A DNA stretch of 39,256 nt, from the IMG/VR virus record IMGVR_UViG_3300033153_006643, positions 1-39,256 of that record; one strand, written 5' to 3'. A model generated the notes under the pieces. The model had not been told where the DNA came from. It saw only the letters and a list, made by a program, of their open reading frames with translations, and made no database searches. Both the position numbers and the translations under genes were made by a program. Of this stretch, positions 1-5,750 are shown one piece after another (position 1 is the first letter of the stretch; each line of letters opens with the position of its first letter). The stretch is from a virus.

Positions 1-224
1 TTAACTAAAGGTAATAACATTACAAAATAGCAACCTAAAAGTTGTAGTTGTTTCTCCAAAAAGAAATCTCTTCGGAGAATTACCCAAAGTTTTAAGTTGA
101 TTTCTATATCCAAATCTAACCATTCTGATAGTGTTACTGACCATCCTGGCCGTTCGCAACCAGTAATGTCCCATTTCTTTTGGGTTGGCAATATTACTTT
201 AAGGTAATTTAAATCTATATTCAT
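1..224 (-). CDS. Hypothetical protein, 5' part; runs off the left edge
   Basis: An open frame starts at ATG 224-222 and stays open for 74 codons to base 3. The start follows an AAAGGA ribosome site and overlaps the stop of the zinc-ribbon gene by ATGA. The N-terminus is MNIDLNYLKVILPTQKKWDI, and the rest is rich in Leu and aromatic residues. I recognise no family. If the window is circular, the frame continues through the codon made of base 39256 plus bases 1-2 and then into 39255-39190, giving a 96-residue protein directly upstream of the terminase small subunit. The gene start is well supported; the 3' extension is inference. Confidence 0.6.
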   Translation of the reverse strand, partial: MNIDLNYLKVILPTQKKWDITGCERPGWSVTLSEWLDLDIEINLKLWVILRRDFFLEKQLQLLGCYFVMLLPLV

Positions 225-382
225 TGGTTTCCTTTTAGTTTAATCCAAACTTTTATTTGATTAGTGTAGTCACAGACAAAACATTTTATTTTATTCTGTG
301 GGTGACATGGTTTAAGTTTCTTTTTTGTTTTACAGCGTGGGCAAGTTAATTCCTTATTACCGTTCCTTGTTTCATTTCTCAT
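221..382 (-). CDS. Zinc-ribbon microprotein, 53 aa
   Basis: This short gene starts at ATG 382 behind a GAGGGTGA ribosome site. It overlaps the end of the RusA-like gene by 11 bases and shares an ATGA with the next gene. The protein has two Cys-x2-Cys knuckles, CPRC and CFVC, about 20 residues apart, with many lysines between them. That pattern fits a treble-clef or zinc-ribbon fold that binds nucleic acid or protein. Small zinc ribbons of this kind are common near phage resolvase and terminase genes. Its function is not known. The tight coupling on both sides makes it very likely to be translated. Confidence 0.75.
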   Translation of the reverse strand: MRNETRNGNKELTCPRCKTKKKLKPCHPQNKIKCFVCDYTNQIKVWIKLKGNQ

Positions 383-758
383 TTTCACCCTCATATATTA
401 ATATTTTACCTTCTAGTCCCCAAATCTTTTTCATTTCGCAATATTTCCAAACTATCGAATCTTCCTTATATAAAGAATCTTTAAATGCTTTTATAAGGTT
501 ATCAAGGTCGGGTCTTTGTTTGTGGGGTTGTCCTGGTAATATTCCCTTTTTTAATTTAACCTTTTTTGAATATGATTTTGGTATAGGTATCACGAAAGTA
601 ATACTAAGTGTTTCAGTCGGGATATATTTAGCGTTTTTACACAAAACCCACAACTCATTAGATTTTCTATAATAAGTGTCCGCTACTTTCCGTCCTGGAA
701 TACGGTCTCCATGAGTTAGTCTTGGTTTTGGGAATGGTGTCATGTTTATTTCAATCAT
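372..758 (-). CDS. rusA: RusA-family Holliday junction resolvase
   Basis: RusA endonucleases are dimeric Mg-dependent enzymes that cut four-way DNA junctions; in phages they resolve recombination and replication intermediates before packaging. The protein has the typical N-terminal PxPKPR stretch and the catalytic signature RPDLDNLIKAFKDSL. Asp84, Asp86 and Lys90 (numbered from the chosen start) match the family's PDxDNxxK core, with Asp94 and Asp100 following. I place the start at ATG 758, which overlaps the methyltransferase stop by ATGA and gives 128 residues, close to the usual length. An upstream in-frame ATG at 803 would overlap the methyltransferase by 49 bases and add residues atypical for the family. 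The gene lies near the terminase if the genome is circular, as is common. Confidence 0.88.
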   Translation of the reverse strand: MIEINMTPFPKPRLTHGDRIPGRKVADTYYRKSNELWVLCKNAKYIPTETLSITFVIPIPKSYSKKVKLKKGILPGQPHKQRPDLDNLIKAFKDSLYKEDSIVWKYCEMKKIWGLEGKILIYEGENEK

Positions 759-1735
759 TTCGGTATATGACTTAAAATGTGAGCTATTACATCCACGGTC
801 CATCCATTTCCAATCATTTTATATCGCTGAGTGTTTGATACACCTTCGGTATAATTGTCAGGTAAGGTCTGGAGTCGTTCACATTCTATAGGAGTTAGTT
901 TTCTTATTACATCTTCATCTAATAAAACATTATATGGCACACCTTTAAAAAGGTTTGCTACTAAGGCGGCAGATTTTGAACAATTAGAATCGCTATGATG
1001 CTTAAAGGCCCAGTGGTCTCTGCCACCTTTTACAGTTCTATTCATGTAATCTATTGCTTTTTGGGTATGTAAAAAGTCTTCTATTTTATCTGCAGTATTA
1101 GGCAACCAATTAGCGTTGTTACCAATGTTACCACCAACACTTGTTAGTAAAGTATTAGCTTTTCCATTTGTTCTTACTCTATGGTCGTTACGTTTTGATC
1201 CATCTGCATTTTTGCCGCCAGATTTAGACCACGCTAGAACGTCTTTTAAATAAATCTCTTTATCTTCAGGTTGGGTAATGTTGGGAATGTTGGTCCAATA
1301 CCATCTCTTGCGATTTTGAGCAGAAACTAATGCGCTGTTAATTTTAATAGGTTCAACACCACAATATTTTGAAATAATATCTTTAAACTCTTTTTTCATA
1401 GGTACGTTTTCAAGTAGCCACCATTTAGGGTTACATTCTTCTTTAATTCTAATAAATTCAAAAAAGAGTGAAGACCTTGGATCATTAAAATTTAATTGTT
1501 TGCCTGCAAAACTGAATCCTTGGCATGGACTTCCTGCAAAAAGGCAGAATGGTGAGTTAGTTATTTTAACGTCCTGGACCTTTCCAATAAATTCAGTGTT
1601 AGGGTGATTCTTCTTTGTCACCTTCATTGCATATTTATCGATCTCACTCGCTCTATACCTATCGATGGTATAACCTAATTGCACTAAAGCTTCTTGACCA
1701 CAAGACATACCGTCGAATAAACTAACAAAATCCAT
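755..1735 (-). CDS. DNA (cytosine-5-)-methyltransferase
   Basis: This enzyme transfers a methyl group from S-adenosylmethionine to carbon 5 of cytosine in DNA. Motifs appear in the order expected for the C5 family: motif I FDGMSCG near residues 7-13, motif IV GSPCQGFS with catalytic Cys71, motif VI ENV at 109-111, motif VIII QNRKR at 140-144, a target-recognition region around 165-260, motif IX KLTPIECERLQTLP, and motif X IGNGWTVDVIAHI near the C-terminus. At 326 residues it is a complete short enzyme. No restriction endonuclease is visible beside it, so it is a solitary methyltransferase, most likely masking phage DNA from host restriction or marking it for packaging. The recognition sequence cannot be read from the protein. 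Confidence 0.95.
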   Translation of the reverse strand: MDFVSLFDGMSCGQEALVQLGYTIDRYRASEIDKYAMKVTKKNHPNTEFIGKVQDVKITNSPFCLFAGSPCQGFSFAGKQLNFNDPRSSLFFEFIRIKEECNPKWWLLENVPMKKEFKDIISKYCGVEPIKINSALVSAQNRKRWYWTNIPNITQPEDKEIYLKDVLAWSKSGGKNADGSKRNDHRVRTNGKANTLLTSVGGNIGNNANWLPNTADKIEDFLHTQKAIDYMNRTVKGGRDHWAFKHHSDSNCSKSAALVANLFKGVPYNVLLDEDVIRKLTPIECERLQTLPDNYTEGVSNTQRYKMIGNGWTVDVIAHILSHIPK

Positions 1736-1746
1736 ATACTTCCTTT

Positions 1747-2082
1747 TTATGCGTCAGGGTTTTCGAGTGTCATAATTACACAACTATTAATTTCACTATT
1801 TACTAATGATTTATAAGCAGCAAGACCAAATTCCTGGAGTGTCCCATTATGTGGCTGAAATAAACTTTCTTCTTTTAGTCTAACTTTAAATATTAATTCA
1901 GAAACTTCTTGGGCTACTTCACCACATGTAAATTCAGCTTCTCTTGTTACCATTTCAACAACTACTGATTCAACATTATTTTGCGCAAAAACTCTCGTTT
2001 GTGATTCATATTCACAAACTAAATCCTTAAGGGCAAAACCCATATCATCCCTAGTTAATGTTAATTGTTCTACTTTTTTCAT
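1747..2082 (-). CDS. Hypothetical protein, 111 aa
   Basis: The start is ATG 2082, chosen because GGAG lies five bases upstream; an in-frame ATG at 2109 lacks a ribosome site and overlaps the preceding gene. The protein begins MKKVEQLTLTRDDMGFALKD and is acidic. Its middle, VVVEMVTREAEFTCGEVAQE, and its end look like mixed alpha/beta structure. No signal peptide or membrane segment is visible. I do not recognise a family. It sits between the methyltransferase and a possible HTH protein in the early operon. Confidence 0.7.
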   Translation of the reverse strand: MKKVEQLTLTRDDMGFALKDLVCEYESQTRVFAQNNVESVVVEMVTREAEFTCGEVAQEVSELIFKVRLKEESLFQPHNGTLQEFGLAAYKSLVNSEINSCVIMTLENPDA

Positions 2083-2098
2083 AACTTCTCCAATTAGT

Positions 2099-2515
2099 TT
2101 AATTGCCAATTAAATTTGTATATAGTTCCTGGCCGTAATAATCATTAGTTTTTTTAATATATTTTGAATGAGTGTCCAGTAATTTTCTACAAGGTTTATG
2201 TATTGAATTTCTATTATACATATCATAACCGACAAATTCGTTTTCTAAACAATATACACATTTAGTATATAAATTAAGTCTATTATTTCTTCTGGTGATA
2301 ACTCCTAAGAATACTCTTTCTGTTGATGATAATTTAGCTAAGGTTTTTTTTGTTACATCTTTCAGAAATATAAAGGGAGACCTTCGGTTATCGTATTCTA
2401 AAGAGACTGTTTCCATCAATGTTTTTCCAACTCCAAATTCGCGGCCTATATAAAACCAAGTTCTACCTGCGTCCCTCATTTCGAACATTATTTTCTTTCT
2501 TTCTTCTTTATTCAT
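2099..2515 (-). CDS. Hypothetical protein with HTH-like N-terminus and C-terminal Cys pairs
   Basis: The start at ATG 2515 follows GGAGGATGA, which also holds the stop of the previous gene, so translation is coupled. Residues 7-35 (FEMRDAGRTWFYIGREFGVG) read like the 'itel...G.s...IA..lgvs' pattern of a helix-turn-helix, so DNA binding is possible. Later, CVYCLENEFVGYDMYNRNSI followed by HKPCRK gives a C-x2-C...H-x2-C arrangement that could bind zinc. The length is 138 residues. I know no named family with this combination; a small DNA-binding regulator is an inference. Confidence 0.7.
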   Translation of the reverse strand: MNKEERKKIMFEMRDAGRTWFYIGREFGVGKTLMETVSLEYDNRRSPFIFLKDVTKKTLAKLSSTERVFLGVITRRNNRLNLYTKCVYCLENEFVGYDMYNRNSIHKPCRKLLDTHSKYIKKTNDYYGQELYTNLIGN

Positions 2516-3049
2516 TCATCCTCCGATAGTTAATTTTGATTGCTTTTCTAATAAGGCTCTGGCTTCTTTTATCTGTAGATCATGCCACCCATAAGTTAAC
2601 TTTCTTTTATCATAATCATAAATTTGGGATTTTAAACAATCTACTAGTTCTAAGTAGGATTGTTTAAGGGTTTGGAAATCTTTATTATTACAACCATCAC
2701 ACCGACCGTATTTCCCAAAAGATTTAGTAGTTGTGGCGCAAGTGCATTGGGTTAACAAGTTGAGTTGGGCTTTCAGTTTCTTTTCCCTTAGCTCGACTGA
2801 CCAGATGACTGATTTTAGTTTCTTTATAGTCTCAGTTTGTTTATGTACCAAATAATGTTCACGCTCAAACTCTTTTTTTAAATTCTTTATAGTCTCAGCT
2901 TGCTCTTGCACTCTTGGTATTTCTCTTAAACTCTCATCCTTCCAGTGCTGTAAAGTATCTATTTCAGATTGTTGGTCAAACCAAGCAGCCTCTATGAGGC
3001 AGCAATTGTCTCCCTGTCTATCTTTCCACTCTTCAAATGTCTCGCTCAT
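2516..3049 (-). CDS. Coiled-coil protein with central Cys cluster
   Basis: ATG 3049 follows GAGGAGCAGGA and overlaps the previous gene by ATGA. The N-terminus has an FEEWKDRQ motif and then AAWFDQQSEIDTLQ, which leads into a long heptad-like stretch (about residues 30-95, rich in Glu, Lys, Leu and Gln). Next comes a cluster with CTC, CDGC and neighbouring Cys that may bind zinc, then a second helical region. Many phages carry early coiled-coil proteins of this general design with no known role. The first 35 residues are clearly related to the interrupted gene at 4649-5035, so the two are paralogues at the N-terminus. Confidence 0.75.
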   Translation of the reverse strand: MSETFEEWKDRQGDNCCLIEAAWFDQQSEIDTLQHWKDESLREIPRVQEQAETIKNLKKEFEREHYLVHKQTETIKKLKSVIWSVELREKKLKAQLNLLTQCTCATTTKSFGKYGRCDGCNNKDFQTLKQSYLELVDCLKSQIYDYDKRKLTYGWHDLQIKEARALLEKQSKLTIGG

Positions 3050-3366
3050 TCCTGCTCCTCTATAGCCTTGGCGGTTGCTATTGCTGCGGCTTCTTTGATA
3101 TTAAAGGAGCAATATTCGCCTATACCATTCCTATCCCCAGAACCTATCTCCTTCGTCCTATCCGTTAACCTCAAGTAGTATTTATATCCTTTCTTGTATC
3201 CAAAGTGCTGTCTTAAATCCATTTGGTATTGCTCTTTTAATTTCTCCCACACTGGCACCAAGGCATCGAGGGATTCTGAATATGATCTCCAATTGTTTGT
3301 CAAAAAGCTTTCTAGTTCGACACCCATATACTCCGCTATTATTTTATTGGCTTGTTCTGGTTTCAT
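3046..3366 (-). CDS. Phage ABA-sandwich-like protein
   Basis: The 106-residue protein has the layout of the 'phage ABA sandwich' family: an N-terminal helix with NKIIAEYMGVE, a middle aromatic segment that here includes SESLDALVPVWEKLKE (compare the family pattern 'YSTD..AAW.V.EKL'), a strand region YKYYLRLTDR, and a C-terminal FNIKEAAAIATAKAIEEQE matching the family's '..AP.AI..AALKA' ending. The function of that family is unknown; it is widespread in phage early regions. ATG 3366 overlaps the previous stop as TAATG. The assignment is by pattern only. Confidence 0.65.
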   Translation of the reverse strand: MKPEQANKIIAEYMGVELESFLTNNWRSYSESLDALVPVWEKLKEQYQMDLRQHFGYKKGYKYYLRLTDRTKEIGSGDRNGIGEYCSFNIKEAAAIATAKAIEEQE

Positions 3367-3611
3367 TATTCCTGCTCCTTAATCTTATTGATTATGTCTT
3401 GGTACTTGGAGAGGGTTTTTACTATATCCTCCCCAATTAACGGTGAAAGATTTGTTATTTTTAAAACATCATCCAACCCCTCACTCAAATCCAATATGAC
3501 TTGTTCTAGGTGGGAGATTTGTTCACACTTAGCATTGTAACTATTCCAAGTGACTGCACCTTTTCCGTAGCTTGTTTTAATGGTTCTGTCGCATTTATCG
3601 CACTTACTCAT
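3366..3611 (-). CDS. Small Cys-knuckle/helical protein, paralogue of 4351-4647
   Basis: The protein starts MSKCDKCDRTIKTSYGKG with a CxxC knuckle and continues into a helical segment that reads LEQVILDLS near the middle and IINKIKEQE at the end. The gene at 4351-4647 carries LEKVILDLS and IINKIKDEK at the same spacing, so both share a C-terminal domain of about 55 residues. ATG 3611 is preceded by GAGGAGAGGGG, a very strong ribosome site. No function is recognised. Confidence 0.7.
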   Translation of the reverse strand: MSKCDKCDRTIKTSYGKGAVTWNSYNAKCEQISHLEQVILDLSEGLDDVLKITNLSPLIGEDIVKTLSKYQDIINKIKEQE

Positions 3612-3623
3612 CCCCTCTCCTCT

Positions 3624-3665
3624 ATACAGTATCCTGTATTTAAATACGTTGTTCTTATACAGTAT
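3624..3665 (-). promoter_or_regulatory. Inverted and direct repeat in early-operon gap; possible operator
   Basis: The only sizeable gap in this part of the early operon (3612-3673) holds a perfect dyad, ATACAG-TATC-CTGTAT, at 3624-3639. The nine-base string ATACAGTAT occurs at 3624-3632 and again at 3657-3665. On the leftward strand each copy reads ATACTGTAT, like half of an E. coli-type LexA box, but the half-sites are not spaced as in a true LexA site. It could be an internal operator or promoter for the genes downstream (3611 and lower). Confidence 0.35.
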
Positions 3666-3673
3666 TGGTGTTG

Positions 3674-3952
3674 TTAATCCTTGCCGAAGAGTTCTTGGAT
3701 TATCGCCTCCGAAACGTGCTTATTGCCATCTATATAAGAGTCACCAACCTTATACACCGCTTCTCTTAACCTACTCTCTGTTATTTCTATCGTGGGTTCG
3801 GGTACGTCGTAGCTACCGACTAGTTCTATAGTGGATATAAGATTGTAAGAATTGCCTTCCGTTGCCTTAATCGCATCCATTTTAGTTACATAAGCCTGTG
3901 AGCAACCTATATTTTCATATAAATTAATATACCGTTTAATTTCCTTCTTCAT
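3674..3952 (-). CDS. Hypothetical protein, 92 aa
   Basis: The start is ATG 3952, five to six bases after GGGGGA, and it overlaps the stop of the 47-codon gene upstream as ATGA. An earlier in-frame ATG at 3973 is possible but has no ribosome site. The N-terminus MKKEIKRYINLYENIGCSQA is basic and helical; the C-terminal half has KHVSEAIIQELFGKD. No membrane segment or known motif is seen. Confidence 0.65.
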   Translation of the reverse strand: MKKEIKRYINLYENIGCSQAYVTKMDAIKATEGNSYNLISTIELVGSYDVPEPTIEITESRLREAVYKVGDSYIDGNKHVSEAIIQELFGKD

Positions 3953-4092
3953 AATTCCCCCAAATAAACACACCTACTCCGTTCAATATTATATTCCAGT
4001 TCAATCCTCTGGCGTTCTGATTCACAGTGGTTTTCGGATTGGAATTGGTATGTTGTTATATTATAGGTTGTTAGTAGTATTAGAATCCACAT
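3949..4092 (-). CDS. 47-residue protein with short hydrophobic N-terminus
   Basis: This gene is short but strongly supported. AAGGAG lies eight bases upstream of ATG 4092. The start shares one base with the previous stop (TAATG), and the stop overlaps the next start (ATGA). The protein begins MWILILLTTYNITTYQ and then becomes charged, with ESERQRIELEYNIERSR. The N-terminus could be a weak membrane anchor. Because it is coupled on both sides, it is probably translated. The function is unknown. Confidence 0.65.
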   Translation of the reverse strand: MWILILLTTYNITTYQFQSENHCESERQRIELEYNIERSRCVYLGEL

Positions 4093-4358
4093 TATTTAGA
4101 CTCCTTATATTTCTTATTTATCCGTGGATCAGTTATATCGTGATTTTCAAAATACAACCTAATCTTTCTCCATATAGGAACGTGCATACTAACAAATTCC
4201 TCCTGTGCTTCTGTTAATAATTCTTCTGCTTCTATAAGTCGTTTGTTATATATTGATGAGACATCATTAAATACATATCTACAGGCGTTTACAAGATTTG
4301 ATGTTTCTTGTATATCTTTACCAAAATGCTTCATCCAATATTCTTGAAAGTTATCCAT
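4092..4358 (-). CDS. Hypothetical helical protein, 88 aa
   Basis: ATG 4358 is favoured because AAAGGA lies about nine bases upstream; the ATG at 4367 sits directly on that ribosome site. The protein begins MDNFQEYWMKHFGKDIQE and includes an acidic helix RLIEAEELLTEAQEEF. It ends with a basic tail. The start overlaps the preceding gene by eight bases. I recognise no family. Confidence 0.65.
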   Translation of the reverse strand: MDNFQEYWMKHFGKDIQETSNLVNACRYVFNDVSSIYNKRLIEAEELLTEAQEEFVSMHVPIWRKIRLYFENHDITDPRINKKYKESK

Positions 4359-4647
4359 TTTTCTCATCCTTTATTTTATTGATTATCTCGTGGTTTCGTC
4401 GGATTGAAGATTCTAATTTAGGCATAACTTTCATAATACTATGATTTGTCCAGCCATTTTCCCCATTTAGAATGATATTAACCCCTAATATTGTTGTACT
4501 TAAATCCAATATAACTTTTTCTAGGAGAGAGATTTTAAATTCTAGTTTCTTATTCTCATTGTAACCATTAATCATAGCTACGAACAAGGCTTCAGCCTCT
4601 CTATTAATAATTGGTTCTTTTGGTAAATTACTTTGTATATCATCCAT
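4351..4647 (-). CDS. Helical protein, paralogue of 3366-3611
   Basis: The first 35 residues (NREAEALFVAMINGYNENKK) are unrelated to its paralogue, but from LEKVILDLS to IINKIKDEK it matches the 3366-3611 protein over about 55 residues. That suggests duplication of a C-terminal domain with exchange of the N-terminus. It starts at ATG 4647, just after the upstream stop, with AAGGAG in the end of the previous gene. No enzymatic motif is visible. Confidence 0.7.
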   Translation of the reverse strand: MDDIQSNLPKEPIINREAEALFVAMINGYNENKKLEFKISLLEKVILDLSTTILGVNIILNGENGWTNHSIMKVMPKLESSIRRNHEIINKIKDEKNG

Positions 4648-4648
4648 C

Positions 4649-4852
4649 CTATTCTCCTTTAATTTGTTTCAGGGTTTCTCGGGCAAGTTTTCCGCCACAA
4701 TGAATTTCCTCTCCAAAATAATCTCTTTCTATATCTTTAAGGCTAGCACTTATATAAACATTGCTGCTATGACAACATTCCGTCCACATAGAGTCATCCC
4801 CATAAAACTCCAAGGTAGAAATCAGGGTGTCTATTTTCTCAGCCTGTATCAT
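4649..4852 (-). CDS. 3' fragment of interrupted gene; possible re-initiated 67-residue protein
   Basis: ATG 4852 lies 52 bases after the TAA and could serve as a restart, but only a weak AAGAGA ribosome site precedes it. The protein contains CCH and CGG cysteines and ends GGKLARETLKQIKGE, a tail seen in many small early phage proteins of unknown role. It is in the same frame as the 5' fragment. Confidence 0.5.
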   Translation of the reverse strand: MIQAEKIDTLISTLEFYGDDSMWTECCHSSNVYISASLKDIERDYFGEEIHCGGKLARETLKQIKGE

Positions 4853-4903
4853 TTCTCTTGAAGTTGAGGCACCTTTGAAATCTTTGATTAAATTGTCTAT
4901 TTT

Positions 4904-5035
4904 TTACTGTTGGTGGTTCCAAACAGCTTCGCACATATTATTCATTTGGAATCCATCAAATGAATCAGGCATTTCCCCTATTTCTTCGATACATATTTCT
5001 TTTTGCCTTATATACCAATCTTCAAACTTTCCCAC
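4904..5035 (-). CDS. 5' fragment of interrupted gene, 43 codons, GTG start
   Basis: This is the first gene of the leftward operon. The start is GTG 5035, four bases after AGAGGG; a TAA lies in frame 12 bases upstream, so no earlier start exists. The product begins with GKFEDWYIRQ, resembling FEEWKDRQ of the 2516-3049 protein, and ends NHQQ at the TAA. It may be made as a truncated peptide. Confidence 0.5.
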   Translation of the reverse strand: MGKFEDWYIRQKEICIEEIGEMPDSFDGFQMNNMCEAVWNHQQ

Positions 5036-5053
5036 TTTTCCCTCTTAATTTAA

Positions 5054-5087
5054 AACACCCCAGAAGTAATTAAACTAAAGGGGTGTT
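5054..5087 (-). terminator. Leader hairpin before the early operon (possible attenuator)
   Basis: AACACCCC (5054-5061) and GGGGTGTT (5080-5087) form a perfect 8-bp stem with an 18-base loop. On the leftward strand TTTT follows it, then the ribosome site of the first gene, so it sits in the operon leader. A ten-base palindrome GTGTTAACAC (5083-5092) overlaps one arm and could form a competing structure. On the rightward strand a T6 run follows six bases beyond the stem. Confidence 0.5.
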
Positions 5088-5140
5088 AACACATTTTTTC
5101 AGTTACCCGAAACACACTCGTTAAAATGCTTGATGAATTC

Positions 5141-5169
5141 AGTATTGTTTAATTTGTTTATTTAGTCAA
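5141..5169 (-). promoter_or_regulatory. Probable leftward early promoter
   Basis: Read leftward, TTGACT (5169-5164) is followed after exactly 17 bases by AATACT (5146-5141), a sigma-70-like pair matching 5/6 and 4/6 of consensus. Its predicted start lies just upstream of the leader hairpin and the first early gene. The -35 region sits in CTTGACTAAATAAA, which is repeated exactly at the promoter before 10972. Confidence 0.6.
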
Positions 5170-5170
5170 G

Positions 5171-5664
5171 AAAAGAGTCCCAGATATTTTTAGGCACCTG
5201 AGACCCTAGTAGGCAGCGTATACGCAAGGGCATGATATGTTATATCGTTTTTTCACATAATTGAAAACTAAATGCGTAAGTTATTAGTAAGTCTTACATG
5301 ACGCGTAACAGTTTGACGGTTTTAAAATTGATGTCCAAGATTGAGGAAGGGCATATCAATAACTTTCATAACAGGCGTTCAAGTCTGTCAAAAACACCCA
5401 AGGCGTTTGAGCAAGGTCGCCTGAAACACTAGCTCCTGTATTCTAGGAAGGAAACCAATACAAATGGCGTGAGGGCGCTTCACTAGTGTTGAAGAATGGC
5501 CAAATAGGTCGAATTTAATTAAATGTTTGTCATAGGTCTAAGCACCTATGTTTGAGAGAAGGGTCAACCTAACCAATCACCTTCCTTTTCTAGGCACGAG
5601 ATTAAACTTATGCTGCATCGCCTGTAGGTAGGGGATAGCTTCGCTATATCCGATTTTGTTTTTT
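5171..5664 (+). ncRNA. Candidate large structured noncoding RNA (about 0.5 kb)
   Basis: Between the early promoter and two microgenes lie several hundred bases with no sensible reading frame but many possible helices. CAGGCG (5372-5377) pairs with CGCCTG (5418-5423). AACACTAG (5425-5432) pairs with CTAGTGTT (5483-5490). CATAGGT (5531-5537) pairs with ACCTATG (5544-5550). GGCC (5498-5501) pairs with GGTC (5507-5510). GATAT (5234-5238) pairs with ATATC (5242-5246). AGGAAGG (5344-5350) can pair with CCTTCCT (5580-5586) and would close a multibranch junction around the first four. A Rho-independent terminator at 5633-5664 fixes the rightward strand and 3' end. The 5' end is unknown. Size and phage context resemble the GOLLD and ROOL ornate RNAs, but I cannot match a family by eye. 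Confidence 0.5.
5633..5664 (+). terminator. Rho-independent terminator of the candidate ncRNA
   Basis: GGATAGC (5633-5639), loop TTC, and GCTATATCC (5643-5651) form a GC-closed stem with a two-base bulge, followed by TTTTGTTTTTT (5654-5664). The T-run is only on the rightward strand. Confidence 0.7.
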
Positions 5665-5672
5665 CGCATTTT

Positions 5673-5701
5673 GTTATATTTGAATGATTACAGGTTGTAG
5701 A
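5673..5701 (-). promoter_or_regulatory. Possible leftward promoter antisense to the ncRNA
   Basis: Read leftward, TCTACA (5701-5696), a 17-base spacer and TATAAC (5678-5673) form a plausible sigma-70 promoter. A transcript from here would be antisense to the proposed RNA and run into the early operon. It could be chance in AT-rich sequence. Confidence 0.3.
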
Positions 5702-5750
5702 CCAATTAAGTCTAATTTCGCTCTTAAATGGAGAATGGTAGGCTTAAAAT

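Larger units (their letters stand above)
4649..5035 (-). pseudogene. Early-operon gene interrupted by an in-frame TAA
   Basis: From GTG 5035 to the stop at 4649 the reading frame is continuous except for one TAA at 4906-4904. Before it the frame reads EAVWNHQQ and after it KIDNLIKDFKG. The gene at 2516-3049 reads AAWFDQQSEIDTLQ at the same place, so the similarity runs straight across the stop; the missing residue would be Ser, and TCA to TAA is one change. The C-terminal part (LEFYGDDSMW ... GGKLARETLKQI) matches a widespread early phage pattern 'LEFYAD..W...GGKRAREAL'. The likeliest reading is a recent nonsense mutation; readthrough or a sequencing error is possible. Confidence 0.65.

Noticed and set aside
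325-672. A 115-codon rightward frame
   Set aside because: Antisense to the RusA-like and zinc-ribbon genes, which carry clear motifs and ribosome sites.
3623-3665. A LexA box
   Set aside because: CTGT and ACAG halves are not at the required spacing or orientation; only half-site resemblance is seen.
4904-4906. TAA reassigned as a sense codon
   Set aside because: Many other genes in the window end cleanly at TAA with overlapping downstream starts, so the code appears standard.
5377-5385. GTTCAAGTC, resembling a tRNA T-loop
   Set aside because: The flanking bases do not form the five-pair T stem, and no acceptor or anticodon arm can be built around it.
5340-5600. Group I intron, RNase P or tmRNA as explanation for the structured gap
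   Set aside because: I could not find the conserved group I core, the RNase P consensus around P4, or a tRNA-like end with a tag frame; a different RNA class fits better.
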